From assembly GCF_003207825.1 (NCBI RefSeq), contig NZ_NKTY01000002.1, positions 124,001 through 188,000 on the forward strand: 64,000 nucleotides of DNA, read 5' to 3'. Under the pieces are notes generated by a model, which saw only the letters and a program-made list of their open reading frames with translations, was not told the DNA's origin and made no database searches. Positions 18,185 through 26,300 of the stretch are shown here, one piece after another (positions within the stretch are counted from its first letter, which is position 1; every line of letters starts with the position of its first letter). The DNA is from Komagataeibacter saccharivorans (GTDB taxonomy: Bacteria; Pseudomonadota; Alphaproteobacteria; Acetobacterales; Acetobacteraceae). A program made the position numbers and the translations under genes.

Positions 18185-18212
18185 GGGAAGGAAGCACGCG
18201 CGGACAGGGATT

Positions 18213-18818
18213 TCACCCCGCCTGCGCCGGTCCCTTAGACACGACAACCATGGCGGGCCGGAGCAGACGCCCATGCAGCGTCCATGCCGGTGTCCAGGCT
18301 TCCATCACCGTGCCCTGCGGGTGTTCGTCGCTGTGCTGTTCCGCCATGGCCTGATGCAGGTTGGCGTCAAAGGGCTTGCCCTTCGCGTCTTCCGCCTTGA
18401 TGCCATTGCGTTCCAGAATGCCGATAAACGACCGTTCGGTGCTTTCGATACCTTCACGCATGCTGGTCAGGATGCTGTCCTCACCTTCGGTGGGCTGGGG
18501 CAGGCTGGCCACCGCGCGCTTCAGGTTCTCGGCCGCCTCGACCACGTCCTTGGCGAATTTCTGCACGGCATACTGCCGGGCGTCTTCCACTTCGCGCTTG
18601 GCGCGGGTGCGCACGTTCTGCATCTCCGCTTCCGCGCGCATCCACTTGTCACGCATTGCGGAGACCTCGGCCTCCAGTTCCGCTATGCGCGGGTTGGATG
18701 CACCCTCGGGCTGCGCGGATGTCTCGGCGTGCGCAGCCTGTTCATCCGGTGCGGGGGCGTGGGTGCCGTCGCCGGGTGCGGCATCGGCAAAGGGGTTGGG
18801 ATCTGTGTTCTCGCTCAT
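18213..18818 (-). CDS. grpE: Nucleotide exchange factor GrpE
   Basis: GrpE releases ADP from DnaK. The 201-residue protein has an acidic, low-complexity N-terminus, a long coiled-coil helix (residues about 50-110, AELEAEVSAMRDKWMRAEAE), and the C-terminal beta domain containing FDANLHQAMAEQHSDEHPQGTVMEAW, which contacts the DnaK nucleotide domain. I chose ATG 18818 (MSENTDPN); the frame remains open to 18854 but that part looks unconserved. It is the first gene of the minus-strand chaperone group and diverges from chvI. Confidence 0.95.
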   Translation of the reverse strand: MSENTDPNPFADAAPGDGTHAPAPDEQAAHAETSAQPEGASNPRIAELEAEVSAMRDKWMRAEAEMQNVRTRAKREVEDARQYAVQKFAKDVVEAAENLKRAVASLPQPTEGEDSILTSMREGIESTERSFIGILERNGIKAEDAKGKPFDANLHQAMAEQHSDEHPQGTVMEAWTPAWTLHGRLLRPAMVVVSKGPAQAG

Positions 18819-18997
18819 GCTCTTACAAGTAGGTAACGACTGGCCGATGGACAAGGCGTTACACGGCGGCAGACATGCCGTTTTTGCGTAACGTCCCTGC
18901 CCCGGGCGGGCAGCCGGAATGTGGGTGACATTCCAGTGAAACAGGATACCCGCATCCCCTCATGACATGCGGATACATATAACGCTATGCTGCCCGC

Positions 18998-19037
18998 GCC
19001 TGTCGGGCAAGATGCCCACGGCCATGCCCGGACAGGC
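18998..19037. other. Inverted repeat in the chvI leader
   Basis: GCCTGTCGGGCA (18998-19009) can pair with TGCCCGGACAGGC (19025-19037) with one bulged G. It sits 23 bases before the chvI start codon, so it could be an mRNA structure or an operator. The role is unknown. Confidence 0.35.
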
Positions 19038-19060
19038 AGCCAAGCAAAAAGAGAGCCCCC

Positions 19061-19771
19061 ATGGAGCCAACGAAACAGACAATCGTGCTGGTTGACGATG
19101 ACAGGAACATCCTGACTTCCGTACAGATGACGCTGGAGGCGGAAGGCTTCATCGTCCAGACCTACACCGATGGCGAAAGCGCGCTGCATGGGCTGTTGTC
19201 CCGACCGGCGGACCTTGCGGTGCTGGATATCAAGATGCCCCGCATGGACGGGATGGAGCTGCTCCAGCGCCTGCGCACGCGCTCGCAGCTACCGGTGATC
19301 TTCCTGTCATCGAAGGATGAGGAGGTGGACCAGCTCATGGGCCTGCGGCTGGGGGCGGATGACTACATCACCAAGCCATTTTCCCAGCGCCTGCTGCTTG
19401 AACGCATCCGCGCGCTGCTGCGCCGCAATGAAGTCAGCCGCAGCGAGGCCGCCGGCATAAGCCCCACCGGCACCATGGTGCGCGGTGCGCTGTCACTGGA
19501 TGAAACCCGCCACCAGTGCCTGTGGCATGGCCGTGACATCCAGCTTACGGTTACGGAATTCCTGCTGGTCAAGGCCCTTGCGGCGCGCCCCGGCCTGGTC
19601 AAGTCGCGCGACCAGCTCATTGACGCCGCGTATGGCGAGAACATTTATGTCGATGACCGGACCATCGACAGCCACATCAAGCGCGTGCGCAAGAAATTCC
19701 GGCAGGTGGACGAGGAGTTCAACCAGATCGAGACGCTGTACGGCATTGGCTACCGCTACAAGGAAGAATGA
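19061..19771 (+). CDS. chvI: Two-component response regulator, ChvI-like
   Basis: A 236-residue OmpR/PhoB-type regulator. The receiver domain (residues about 7-120) has the acidic pair DDD near the N-terminus, phospho-acceptor Asp in [13 protein letters not shown], conserved Thr/Ser in [10 protein letters not shown] and Lys in [10 protein letters not shown] winged-helix DNA-binding domain follows and ends in [16 protein letters not shown]. In alphaproteobacteria ChvG-ChvI senses acid and envelope stress and controls exopolysaccharide and outer membrane genes. It is followed directly by its kinase gene with overlapping context (10-base gap), so the two form an operon. Confidence 0.88.
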   Translation: MEPTKQTIVLVDDDRNILTSVQMTLEAEGFIVQTYTDGESALHGLLSRPADLAVLDIKMPRMDGMELLQRLRTRSQLPVIFLSSKDEEVDQLMGLRLGADDYITKPFSQRLLLERIRALLRRNEVSRSEAAGISPTGTMVRGALSLDETRHQCLWHGRDIQLTVTEFLLVKALAARPGLVKSRDQLIDAAYGENIYVDDRTIDSHIKRVRKKFRQVDEEFNQIETLYGIGYRYKEE

Positions 19772-19780
19772 TCCAGCCGG

Positions 19781-21556
19781 ATGCCGCATCCTGTCCTATC
19801 CTCCCTGCCGTTGCCCGCGCGCCTGCGCCGCCTGATCCCGCGCCGCCGGGGCACGAAAGGCGGCAATGCGGTTGCGGAGTTCATGGAATACCGCACCCGG
19901 CTGGTGTCACCGCTCATGCGGCGCATCCTGCTGGTCAACACCCTGCCGCTGGGCCTGCTGGCGCTGACCCTGCTGTACCTGACGCAGTTCCAGAACAGCC
20001 TGCTGGAAGCGGAGGTCTCGGCGCTGCGTGAACAGGCACGCATCTATGCCGGGGCACTGGGGCAGAGCGCCATCATCGTCTCGCACCGCGATGTAACGCT
20101 GGAACCCGCGCTGGCCCGCCCGCTGCTGGTGCGCCTGACCGAACCCAGCCCGAGCGCCCATGCCCGCCTGTTCGCGCCCGACGGGCACGTGGTGGCCGAC
20201 AGCCGGGTGGAACAGGCCGACCGCCATGCCGAAAATGGCAGGCCCCCGCCACCCGGCGTGGAGGAGGATGAACACCCCCCCTTCCACCCCCCATCGCTCA
20301 ACATGGGCGAACGGCTTTACAACTGGCTTCTGGCGCAGTTGCCCACCCTGTCGGGTGAGCGGATCATGACGCTGGACACCCCTGATTCCGATCCTTCCAT
20401 CCAGCCTGTCACGCAGCCCGATGGCACGCGGATCATGGAAATCCCGCCCTATATCCGCCGCAACGCCAACCACCAGCTTATGGTCACGGTTGCCGAGCCG
20501 GTGATGCATGACGGGCGCACCACCGTCGGCATCATCCAGCTTACGCGTGAGGCGCGGGACGTGGACCGCTCCCTGTTCGCGGTGCGCTCCTCCATCCTGT
20601 CACTGTTCCTCATGGCGCTGGCGCTGACCATCCTGCTGTCATGGTATCTGTCGCTGACCATCGCACGTCCGCTGCTGCGGCTGGCGGCATCGGCCCATAC
20701 CATGCGTGAATCCGCCAACCGGACCGACATGGTGCCCGACCGGCTGCTTGCCCGCCGTGACGAGATCGGGGAGGTCGCCCGCGCCCTGCAGGACAGCGCC
20801 AGCGCGCTATGGGCGCGGATGGACGCGATCGAGCGTTTTGCCGCCGATGTCAGCCATGAGATCAAGAATCCCCTTTCCTCCATCCGGTCGGCCATCGAAA
20901 GCCTGCTGCGGATCGAGGACCCCGAACGCCAGCGCCGCCTCATGTCGATCATCAATGACGACGTGCGCCGCCTTGACCGGCTGATTACCGATATTTCGGA
21001 TGCCAGCCGCGTGGATGCCGAACTGTCCCGCGCGCGCGCCGAACCCGTGGCGATCGTGCCGCTTCTGTCCGTCCTTGCGGAAATACACCAGGCGACACGC
21101 CAGCCCGGACAGCCCTATATGGCAGTGGCCAGCAGCGGTGACAGCGTGGGCCAGAGACTGACCGTTCTGGCGGTGGAAGACCGGCTGGTACAGGTGCTGC
21201 GCAACCTGATCGGCAACGCCATTTCCTTCTCGCCGCCCGATGGCAAGATCCTGCTCAGCGCCGTCCCGTCAGGCGGCATGATTGAAATCGCGGTCAGTGA
21301 TGACGGGCCGGGCATCCCGCAGGCCAAGCTGGACAGCATTTTCGACCGTTTTTATTCCGAACGGCCCAGCAGCGAGAATTTCGGCCAGCATTCGGGACTG
21401 GGCCTGTCGATCAGCAGGCAGATCATCGAAGCCCTGCGTGGCACCATCAGCGCCGAAAACCGCATGGACGCCGAAGGGCACGTGCTGGGGGCACGTTTCG
21501 TAATCTGCCTGCCACGTGTGGAGACGAAAGCCGAGGTCAGCCGACCTCATCCGTAG
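19781..21556 (+). CDS. chvG: Sensor histidine kinase, ChvG-like
   Basis: This 591-residue kinase has an N-terminal membrane segment (about 48-68), a large periplasmic sensor region including a proline-rich stretch (RPPPPGVEEDEHPPFHPP), a second membrane segment near residue 280, a HAMP linker, the phospho-acceptor block FAADVSHEIKNPLSSIRS (His), and ATPase motifs NLIGNAISFSPPDGKI and DDGPGIPQAKLDSIF. It pairs with the upstream ChvI-like regulator. In many relatives chvI-chvG sits beside hprK and rapZ; here those genes are 22 kb away. Its 3' end overlaps the convergent pqqE 3' end by 20 bases. Confidence 0.87.
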   Translation: MPHPVLSSLPLPARLRRLIPRRRGTKGGNAVAEFMEYRTRLVSPLMRRILLVNTLPLGLLALTLLYLTQFQNSLLEAEVSALREQARIYAGALGQSAIIVSHRDVTLEPALARPLLVRLTEPSPSAHARLFAPDGHVVADSRVEQADRHAENGRPPPPGVEEDEHPPFHPPSLNMGERLYNWLLAQLPTLSGERIMTLDTPDSDPSIQPVTQPDGTRIMEIPPYIRRNANHQLMVTVAEPVMHDGRTTVGIIQLTREARDVDRSLFAVRSSILSLFLMALALTILLSWYLSLTIARPLLRLAASAHTMRESANRTDMVPDRLLARRDEIGEVARALQDSASALWARMDAIERFAADVSHEIKNPLSSIRSAIESLLRIEDPERQRRLMSIINDDVRRLDRLITDISDASRVDAELSRARAEPVAIVPLLSVLAEIHQATRQPGQPYMAVASSGDSVGQRLTVLAVEDRLVQVLRNLIGNAISFSPPDGKILLSAVPSGGMIEIAVSDDGPGIPQAKLDSIFDRFYSERPSSENFGQHSGLGLSISRQIIEALRGTISAENRMDAEGHVLGARFVICLPRVETKAEVSRPHP

Positions 21557-22643
21557 CGCGGGTGTAGCGCCGGTACCGGAATGGCGGCGGTTCGGCGGGC
21601 AGGGTTTCCAGCACCTTCACGATCCGGTCGTGATCCGGCGCACGGCTGCAGACCGGGTCGGTCGCGGCCGCATCCCCCGCCAGCGCCAGCGCCTGACAGC
21701 GGCAGCCACCCCAGTCCTTTTCGCGCTGGTCACAGCTACGGCAGGGCTGCGGCATCCAGTCCGTGCCACGGAACATGGTAAACAGCGGGGATTCACGCCA
21801 GATCCATGCCAGCGTATCGTGCCGCACATCGGGGAAGGTGACGTTGGGGATCGTTTCCGCCGCATGACACGGCAGCACGCGACCAGAAGGCGAGATGTTG
21901 ATGAAACGCCGCCCCCATCCCCCCATGCACGGTTTGGGCCGGTCGGCATAATAATCCGGCGTGACGTAATCAATCGTCAGACGGCCCGCATATTTTACCC
22001 GCGCGGCTTCCACCGCCTGCGTTGTCAGTTCAAGCTGGGCAGGCGTAGGCATGAGGGCGTCCCGATTGGCCAGGCCCCAGCCATAATACTGGGTATGGGC
22101 GATCTCGACACGGCGCGCACCCATTTCCACGGCGGCATCGAGCATCTGCGGAACGCGCGCGGCATTTTCGCGGTAAATGACGAAATTCAGCGTCAGGGGC
22201 ATACCATCGGCCGCGATCAGCCGGGCGGCTTCCAGCTTGCGGGCCTGCGCGCCCTTCATGCCGCCGACATGTTCGGCATTGGCCGTATCAATGTCCTGAA
22301 AGGAAAGCTGGACATGATCCAGCCCTGCTTCCACCAGAACGGGAAAAGTCTTCTCGTTCAGCAGCACGCCGGAGGTGATGAGATTGGTATAAAGCCCAAG
22401 CCCCACCGCATGGCGTACCAGTTCGGGCAGGTCAGGGCGGCTCATGGGTTCGCCACCCGAGAAATGGACCTGCAGCACCCCCATTTCCGCCGCCTGATCA
22501 AGCACGCTGATCCATTCGGCCGTGGTCAGCTCGTTCCTGCGCGGTTCCAGCGCCAGCGGATTGGAGCAGTACGGGCACTGCAACGGACAGCGATGCGTCA
22601 GTTCCGCCAGAAGGCTCATGGGGGAGAGAAGGGTGTCTGTCAT
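21537..22643 (-). CDS. pqqE: PQQ biosynthesis radical SAM enzyme PqqE
   Basis: PqqE is the radical S-adenosylmethionine enzyme that links Glu and Tyr side chains in the PqqA peptide, assisted by PqqD. The 368-residue protein carries the cluster-binding HRCPLQCPYCSNP (CxxxCxxC) near the N-terminus, HFSGGEPMSRPDLPEL, and C-terminal SPASM-type cysteines (GRVLPCHAAETI, QPCRSCDQREKDWGGCRCQA). It is the last gene of pqqABCDE and overlaps pqqD by four bases. No pqqF or pqqG protease gene follows; chvG converges on it. Confidence 0.95.
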   Translation of the reverse strand: MTDTLLSPMSLLAELTHRCPLQCPYCSNPLALEPRRNELTTAEWISVLDQAAEMGVLQVHFSGGEPMSRPDLPELVRHAVGLGLYTNLITSGVLLNEKTFPVLVEAGLDHVQLSFQDIDTANAEHVGGMKGAQARKLEAARLIAADGMPLTLNFVIYRENAARVPQMLDAAVEMGARRVEIAHTQYYGWGLANRDALMPTPAQLELTTQAVEAARVKYAGRLTIDYVTPDYYADRPKPCMGGWGRRFINISPSGRVLPCHAAETIPNVTFPDVRHDTLAWIWRESPLFTMFRGTDWMPQPCRSCDQREKDWGGCRCQALALAGDAAATDPVCSRAPDHDRIVKVLETLPAEPPPFRYRRYTRATDEVG

Positions 22644-22921
22644 GCCACCAGCACCTGCCGGTTAATCAGATCGGTGATCATGACATGGACATCACGCCCG
22701 ATCACGTCAACGGGGGCGGCGAAGCGGCTGGCCAGTTCCGCCACGATCTGCCCCAGCGTACGGGTCCCATCAACCAGCTTCAGCACCTCCGCCGCGACGG
22801 GATCGGGAATGAAGGCCCGTTCCGGCGCCTGAATGATCCAGCGTTCGCGCACGCGGTCATGCTGCAACCTGACCCCGCGCGCGAAACGGATGATGCTGTC
22901 TTCTGCCAGACTGGCGGTCAT
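22640..22921 (-). CDS. pqqD: PQQ biosynthesis peptide chaperone PqqD
   Basis: PqqD binds PqqA and presents it to PqqE. The 93-residue protein has the family pattern: RFARGVRLQHDRVRERWIIQAPERAF, followed by VLKLVDGTRTLGQIVAELA, a small winged-helix-like fold. Start and stop overlap its neighbours by four bases each (ATGA arrangement), so translation is probably coupled through pqqC-pqqD-pqqE. Confidence 0.95.
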   Translation of the reverse strand: MTASLAEDSIIRFARGVRLQHDRVRERWIIQAPERAFIPDPVAAEVLKLVDGTRTLGQIVAELASRFAAPVDVIGRDVHVMITDLINRQVLVA

Positions 22922-23655
22922 GCCGCATCCGGGCGGAAGGCACCGGGGGGAATGCGACCGGGGGTTACATAGGCATATTCCAGCTCATCCAGCATCGACC
23001 ACAGCACGGCGCATTTGAATTTGAGCGCGTCCAGCACCGCCTTCTGCTGCTCCGGCGTGCGGGCATGTTCCTTCACATAGGCCAGCGCGAAATCGGAATC
23101 GCGCGGGGCCTGTGTCAGGCGCGGATGGAAATAGGCCAGCGTTTCGGAGTTCACAAAATCATAATGCTGCAACATCCCCGCGACCCGCTCACTGATAATG
23201 GTGGGCGAGAACAGTTCGGTCAGGGAGGAGGCAATCGCTTCCAGAATGGAGCGGTCACGCACGAATGCAACATAGGCATCCACCGCAAAGCGCGTGGCGG
23301 GCAGCAGCCCCTCCAGCGACTCGACATAGCCGCGGTCAAGGCCCAGCCCGTCCGTCAGCTTCAGCCAGCGCGCCACGCCTCCGGTGCCCGGTGCGTCGCC
23401 ATCATGGTCAACAAGCCTGCGCCGCCATTCGCGCCGCAGTTCCGCCGTGGGCAGGCGCGCAAGCAGCGTCGCATCCTTGGCGGGGATGCTGGCCTGATAA
23501 TAATAGCGGTTCAGTGCCCATGCCTGCACCTGCGCACGCGTCAGCCTGCCGTCATGCAGCGCCCGGTGGAAGGGGTGCAGGTTATGGTAGCGTTCCGCCC
23601 CAATGGCCCGCAGGGCCGCCTCAAGTTCATCGGGGGAAAGCAGGTGTCCGCTCAT
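22918..23655 (-). CDS. pqqC: Pyrroloquinoline-quinone synthase PqqC
   Basis: PqqC is the cofactor-free oxidase that performs the last ring-closing, eight-electron oxidation to PQQ. The 245-residue protein contains YHNLHPFHRALHDGRLTRAQVQAWALNRYYYQ, SIPAKDATLLAR, and LTELFSPTIISERVAGMLQHY, all hallmark segments with active-site His, Arg and Tyr residues. It overlaps pqqB and pqqD by four bases each. Confidence 0.96.
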   Translation of the reverse strand: MSGHLLSPDELEAALRAIGAERYHNLHPFHRALHDGRLTRAQVQAWALNRYYYQASIPAKDATLLARLPTAELRREWRRRLVDHDGDAPGTGGVARWLKLTDGLGLDRGYVESLEGLLPATRFAVDAYVAFVRDRSILEAIASSLTELFSPTIISERVAGMLQHYDFVNSETLAYFHPRLTQAPRDSDFALAYVKEHARTPEQQKAVLDALKFKCAVLWSMLDELEYAYVTPGRIPPGAFRPDAA

Positions 23656-24575
23656 GCTGTAATCCTCATCCCGTCATGGGAGACTTCCCACCCTGCGGCC
23701 TCGACCTGGGCGCGTTCAGGGGAATCCGCCAGAAGGACAGGGTTGGAGTTGTTGATGTGTATGAAAATCCTGCGTTTGATCCCGAGGTCACGCAGGGCGG
23801 CGATGGTGCCTTCCATCCCGTTGATGGACATGTGCCCCATGCGGCGGCCAGTCTTTTCACCCAGCCCCGCGCGGATCATCTCATCATCCACCCACAGCGT
23901 GCCGTCGAAGAATACCGCATCCGCCCCACGCAGGCGCACCCGCAGGTTATCGGTCATGCGCGCACAGCCGGGCACGAAACAGACGCGATGCGCGCCGTCC
24001 GATATTTCCAGGCCGATCGTTTCCCCATTTTCGCAGATGGCGGCGGGATCAGGCCCGGCCTCGGCATAAAGCGGCACCTTGCCCGGCACCACAAACGGCA
24101 CGATGGTCAGGCCCGCGGGCGACCCGTCACGCAGGCGCAGGGGCAGCGGCTGGTCAAGCGCCATGGTCTCGCGGGGGACGACCTCGCGGTTCAGGGCTTC
24201 AAATATGGGATTGGCATCCAGCATGGCCAGCACTTCGGTCGTGGCCAGCAGGGTAAAGGGCTCACGCTCACGCAGGGTCAGCAGGCCGGTAATGGTATCG
24301 ACCTCGCCCCCCGTCAGGATCACCCCGGCTATGGGGGTGGAGCGCAGGCCTTCGCGCGGATGTAGCGCGGGGGTCTGGTTTATCTGGGTTCGCAGGTCGG
24401 GGGAGGCATTGACCACGAACCAGTGCCTTCCATCCCCACTGATAGCGATGGAAGCCTGTGTGCGGGGCGGGGCTGCTGGATCGCCGGCCCTTGCCCGCCT
24501 GCAACCGGGAGCGTTTGAATTCCACTGCGGAAATCCACCGCCCGCCGCCGCGCCGAGAACGATAATGTCGATCAT
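23652..24575 (-). CDS. pqqB: PQQ biosynthesis protein PqqB
   Basis: PqqB is a metallo-beta-lactamase-fold protein thought to act as an oxygenase on the PqqA-derived tyrosine intermediate. The 307-residue product begins MIDIIVLGAAAGGGFPQWN, the family signature; it continues with GVILTGGEVDTITGLLTLRE (in place of the canonical metal-binding HxHxDH), FFDGTLWVDDEM, GHMSINGM and FIHINNSNPVL. The start is set by family alignment at ATG 24575, with only 55 bases and a stem-loop separating it from pqqA. Confidence 0.96.
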   Translation of the reverse strand: MIDIIVLGAAAGGGFPQWNSNAPGCRRARAGDPAAPPRTQASIAISGDGRHWFVVNASPDLRTQINQTPALHPREGLRSTPIAGVILTGGEVDTITGLLTLREREPFTLLATTEVLAMLDANPIFEALNREVVPRETMALDQPLPLRLRDGSPAGLTIVPFVVPGKVPLYAEAGPDPAAICENGETIGLEISDGAHRVCFVPGCARMTDNLRVRLRGADAVFFDGTLWVDDEMIRAGLGEKTGRRMGHMSINGMEGTIAALRDLGIKRRIFIHINNSNPVLLADSPERAQVEAAGWEVSHDGMRITA

Positions 24576-24597
24576 GGACGCAGAGTGTAAAAGAAAA

Positions 24598-24624
24598 TCG
24601 CCGCCTGTGCGAGACAGGCGGCGA
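24598..24624 (-). terminator. Hairpin between pqqA and pqqB (attenuator-like)
   Basis: A perfect 11-bp stem (24598-24608 with 24614-24624, loop GCGAG) lies between pqqA and pqqB. It has no T run, so read-through is likely. Such an element would stabilise a short, abundant pqqA message while reducing pqqBCDE, a pattern reported for other pqq operons. Confidence 0.6.
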
Positions 24625-24630
24625 CAATCC

Positions 24631-24711
24631 TTACTTCTTTTCGCCGCACACGTAGCTGTTGATTTCAGCGCCCAGCGGGACTTCAACGATCTTGGGGGTA
24701 TTCCAGGCCAT
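24631..24711 (-). CDS. pqqA: PQQ precursor peptide PqqA
   Basis: This 26-residue peptide is the ribosomal precursor of PQQ. The start MAWNTPKIVEVPLG and the core E-I-N-S-Y supply the conserved Glu and Tyr (spaced E-x3-Y) that PqqE cross-links; the peptide ends VCGEKK. GGAG lies seven bases before the ATG. It heads the pqqABCDE operon. PQQ is the cofactor of the membrane alcohol and glucose dehydrogenases that define acetic acid bacteria. Confidence 0.97.
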   Translation of the reverse strand: MAWNTPKIVEVPLGAEINSYVCGEKK

Positions 24712-24764
24712 GGGACTTCTCCATTGATTGCGATGCCAGAAGGCAGAAGCCTTCCCGTCAGGGT

Positions 24765-24793
24765 ATTTGACCCCTGTCCAATACCGCTTTCAA
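24765..24793 (-). promoter_or_regulatory. Candidate promoter of pqqA
   Basis: On the minus strand TTGAAA (24793-24788) and TCAAAT (24770-24765) are separated by 17 bases, ending about 54 bases before the pqqA start. A small stem (GAAGGC/GCCTTC at 24736-24752) lies in the leader. Inferred from consensus only. Confidence 0.4.
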
Positions 24794-24931
24794 CCCTTGT
24801 TTCCCGCCATATGCAGCCGGAAAATTCACGTTAGCGTGTACGCTGCGCGCGCCTGCAATCCCTGCGTAGCCGGAATGTGCCAAAAACCTTGGCCCCATCC
24901 CCCATATAGGCCCATAAAGGGACGGATTGCC

Positions 24932-24961
24932 GTACCTGCGTACCCACCGGTACGCAGGTAC
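24932..24961. repeat. Perfect GTAC-rich palindrome in the pqqA/AI-2E intergenic region
   Basis: The 308-base gap 24712-25019 holds the pqqA leader and this element. Arms of 13 bases (GTACCTGCGTACC at 24932-24944 and its exact complement at 24949-24961) flank a four-base centre. Four GTAC tetranucleotides fall in the arms, and a fifth is at 24970-24973 after ACATAT. It could be an operator for a dimeric regulator between divergent genes, or a hairpin in either transcript. No known consensus comes to mind. Confidence 0.7.
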
Positions 24962-25019
24962 CTACATATGTACTGCCCCCGCTGTCTGGGCCGCGCCAGC
25001 ACATGCCAGGACCCGATTG

Positions 25020-26300
25020 ATGCCGCCCGAGACACAACCGCCCCCCGAGCCCCCGCACCCGTCCTATGAGCAGATCCAGCAGCGCCGCGCCATCGAGGTC
25101 ATGCGCCACAGCCGGATCGACCTGCGCACGGCCTGCCTGCTGCTGCTCAGCGTGCTGGCGGTTTTCTACACGCTGTATTTCGCATCGGCCATTGTCCTGC
25201 CGATGATCCTGGCGCTGGTGGTCAACCTGCTGCTTTCGACGCCAATGCGTTTCCTGCACTCCCGGCTGCACCTGCCCAAGCCACTGGCGGCACTGTGCCT
25301 GATCCTGTGCGTGTTCGGCATTGTGGGCGCTGTGGGCACCGCCATTTCCGTGCCCGCCACCGGCTGGCTGGAACGCGCGCCCGAAGCGCTGAACACCCTG
25401 CGCGACCGTCTGGCCTTCCTGCGCGGTCCCTTCCAGTTACTGACCAGCGCTTCGGACCGCATCCGCAATTTCATGACGATCGCGGGCAGTCATCTCGACC
25501 ATGCCACGCCCGCCGATACGACGAACGAGCATGTCATTGTCGTGTCCACACCCGGCGGTGGCGGTCTGGACCGGTTCAGTTCGTCCATCCTGCTGGGCAC
25601 GCAGGCCTTCATGGGCCAGTTCTTCACCATGATCCTGATGCTGTTCTTCCTGCTTGCGCAGGGGGACAGCCTGCTCCGGCGGTTTGTGGAGATCATGCCC
25701 ACCTTCGCCGACAAGCGCCGGACCGTGCAGATCGCCTACCAGATCGAACGCAATGTTTCCCTGTATCTGGCCACCATCACCATCATCAACAGCCTGGTCG
25801 GGCTGGCGAACATGGCGCAGTGCTGGCTGCTGGGCATGCCCAATGCCCTGCTGTGGGGGGTGATGGCGTTCCTGCTGAACTACATTCCCATCATCGGCCC
25901 GATGATGGGCATCATCATCTATTTTCTGGTGGGCCTGTTTGTTTACCCGTCCGTGTGGCAGGCGCTTTTGCCGCCCGCCATCTATCTGTGCATTCACCTG
26001 ACGGAAGGCGAGACCATAACCCCCATGGTGCTGGCCCGCCGGTTTACCCTCAATCCGGTTCTGGTGATGGCGTCGCTCATGTTCTGGGACTGGCTATGGG
26101 GAATTTTCGGGGCGTTCCTGTCCGTGCCCCTGCTGGCGGTCTTCAAGATCATCTGCGACCATGTGGAGATCCTGACCCCGATCGGCCATATCGTGGGTGG
26201 CCCTGCGCATACGACGCCGCAGAAACCCCTCTTTTCCGATACGTCGCCCGCCCCTTCCGGCACCGATACGGCGGATAACCTGCCCGGACCGGAGGACTAA
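25020..26300 (+). CDS. AI-2E family transporter (PerM/YdiK type permease)
   Basis: A 426-residue inner-membrane protein of the AI-2E transporter superfamily. It has two N-terminal membrane segments (LRTACLLLLSVLAVFYTLYF, IVLPMILALVVNLLL), a soluble central stretch, and C-terminal helices with MAFLLNYIPIIGPMMGIIIYF and LNPVLVMASLMFWDWLWGIFGAFLSVPLLAVFKI, the family hallmark. Members have been linked to export of signals, ions or unknown solutes; the substrate here is unknown. ATG 25020 has AGGA about nine bases upstream. Its stop overlaps the convergent FNR-family gene by four bases. Confidence 0.85.
   Translation: MPPETQPPPEPPHPSYEQIQQRRAIEVMRHSRIDLRTACLLLLSVLAVFYTLYFASAIVLPMILALVVNLLLSTPMRFLHSRLHLPKPLAALCLILCVFGIVGAVGTAISVPATGWLERAPEALNTLRDRLAFLRGPFQLLTSASDRIRNFMTIAGSHLDHATPADTTNEHVIVVSTPGGGGLDRFSSSILLGTQAFMGQFFTMILMLFFLLAQGDSLLRRFVEIMPTFADKRRTVQIAYQIERNVSLYLATITIINSLVGLANMAQCWLLGMPNALLWGVMAFLLNYIPIIGPMMGIIIYFLVGLFVYPSVWQALLPPAIYLCIHLTEGETITPMVLARRFTLNPVLVMASLMFWDWLWGIFGAFLSVPLLAVFKIICDHVEILTPIGHIVGGPAHTTPQKPLFSDTSPAPSGTDTADNLPGPED

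Noticed and set aside
16063-18354. A very long open frame (over 700 codons) on the plus strand opposite dnaK
   Set aside because: It mirrors the dnaK codon pattern in a high-GC genome, has a low-complexity composition and no recognisable domain; dnaK itself is certain.
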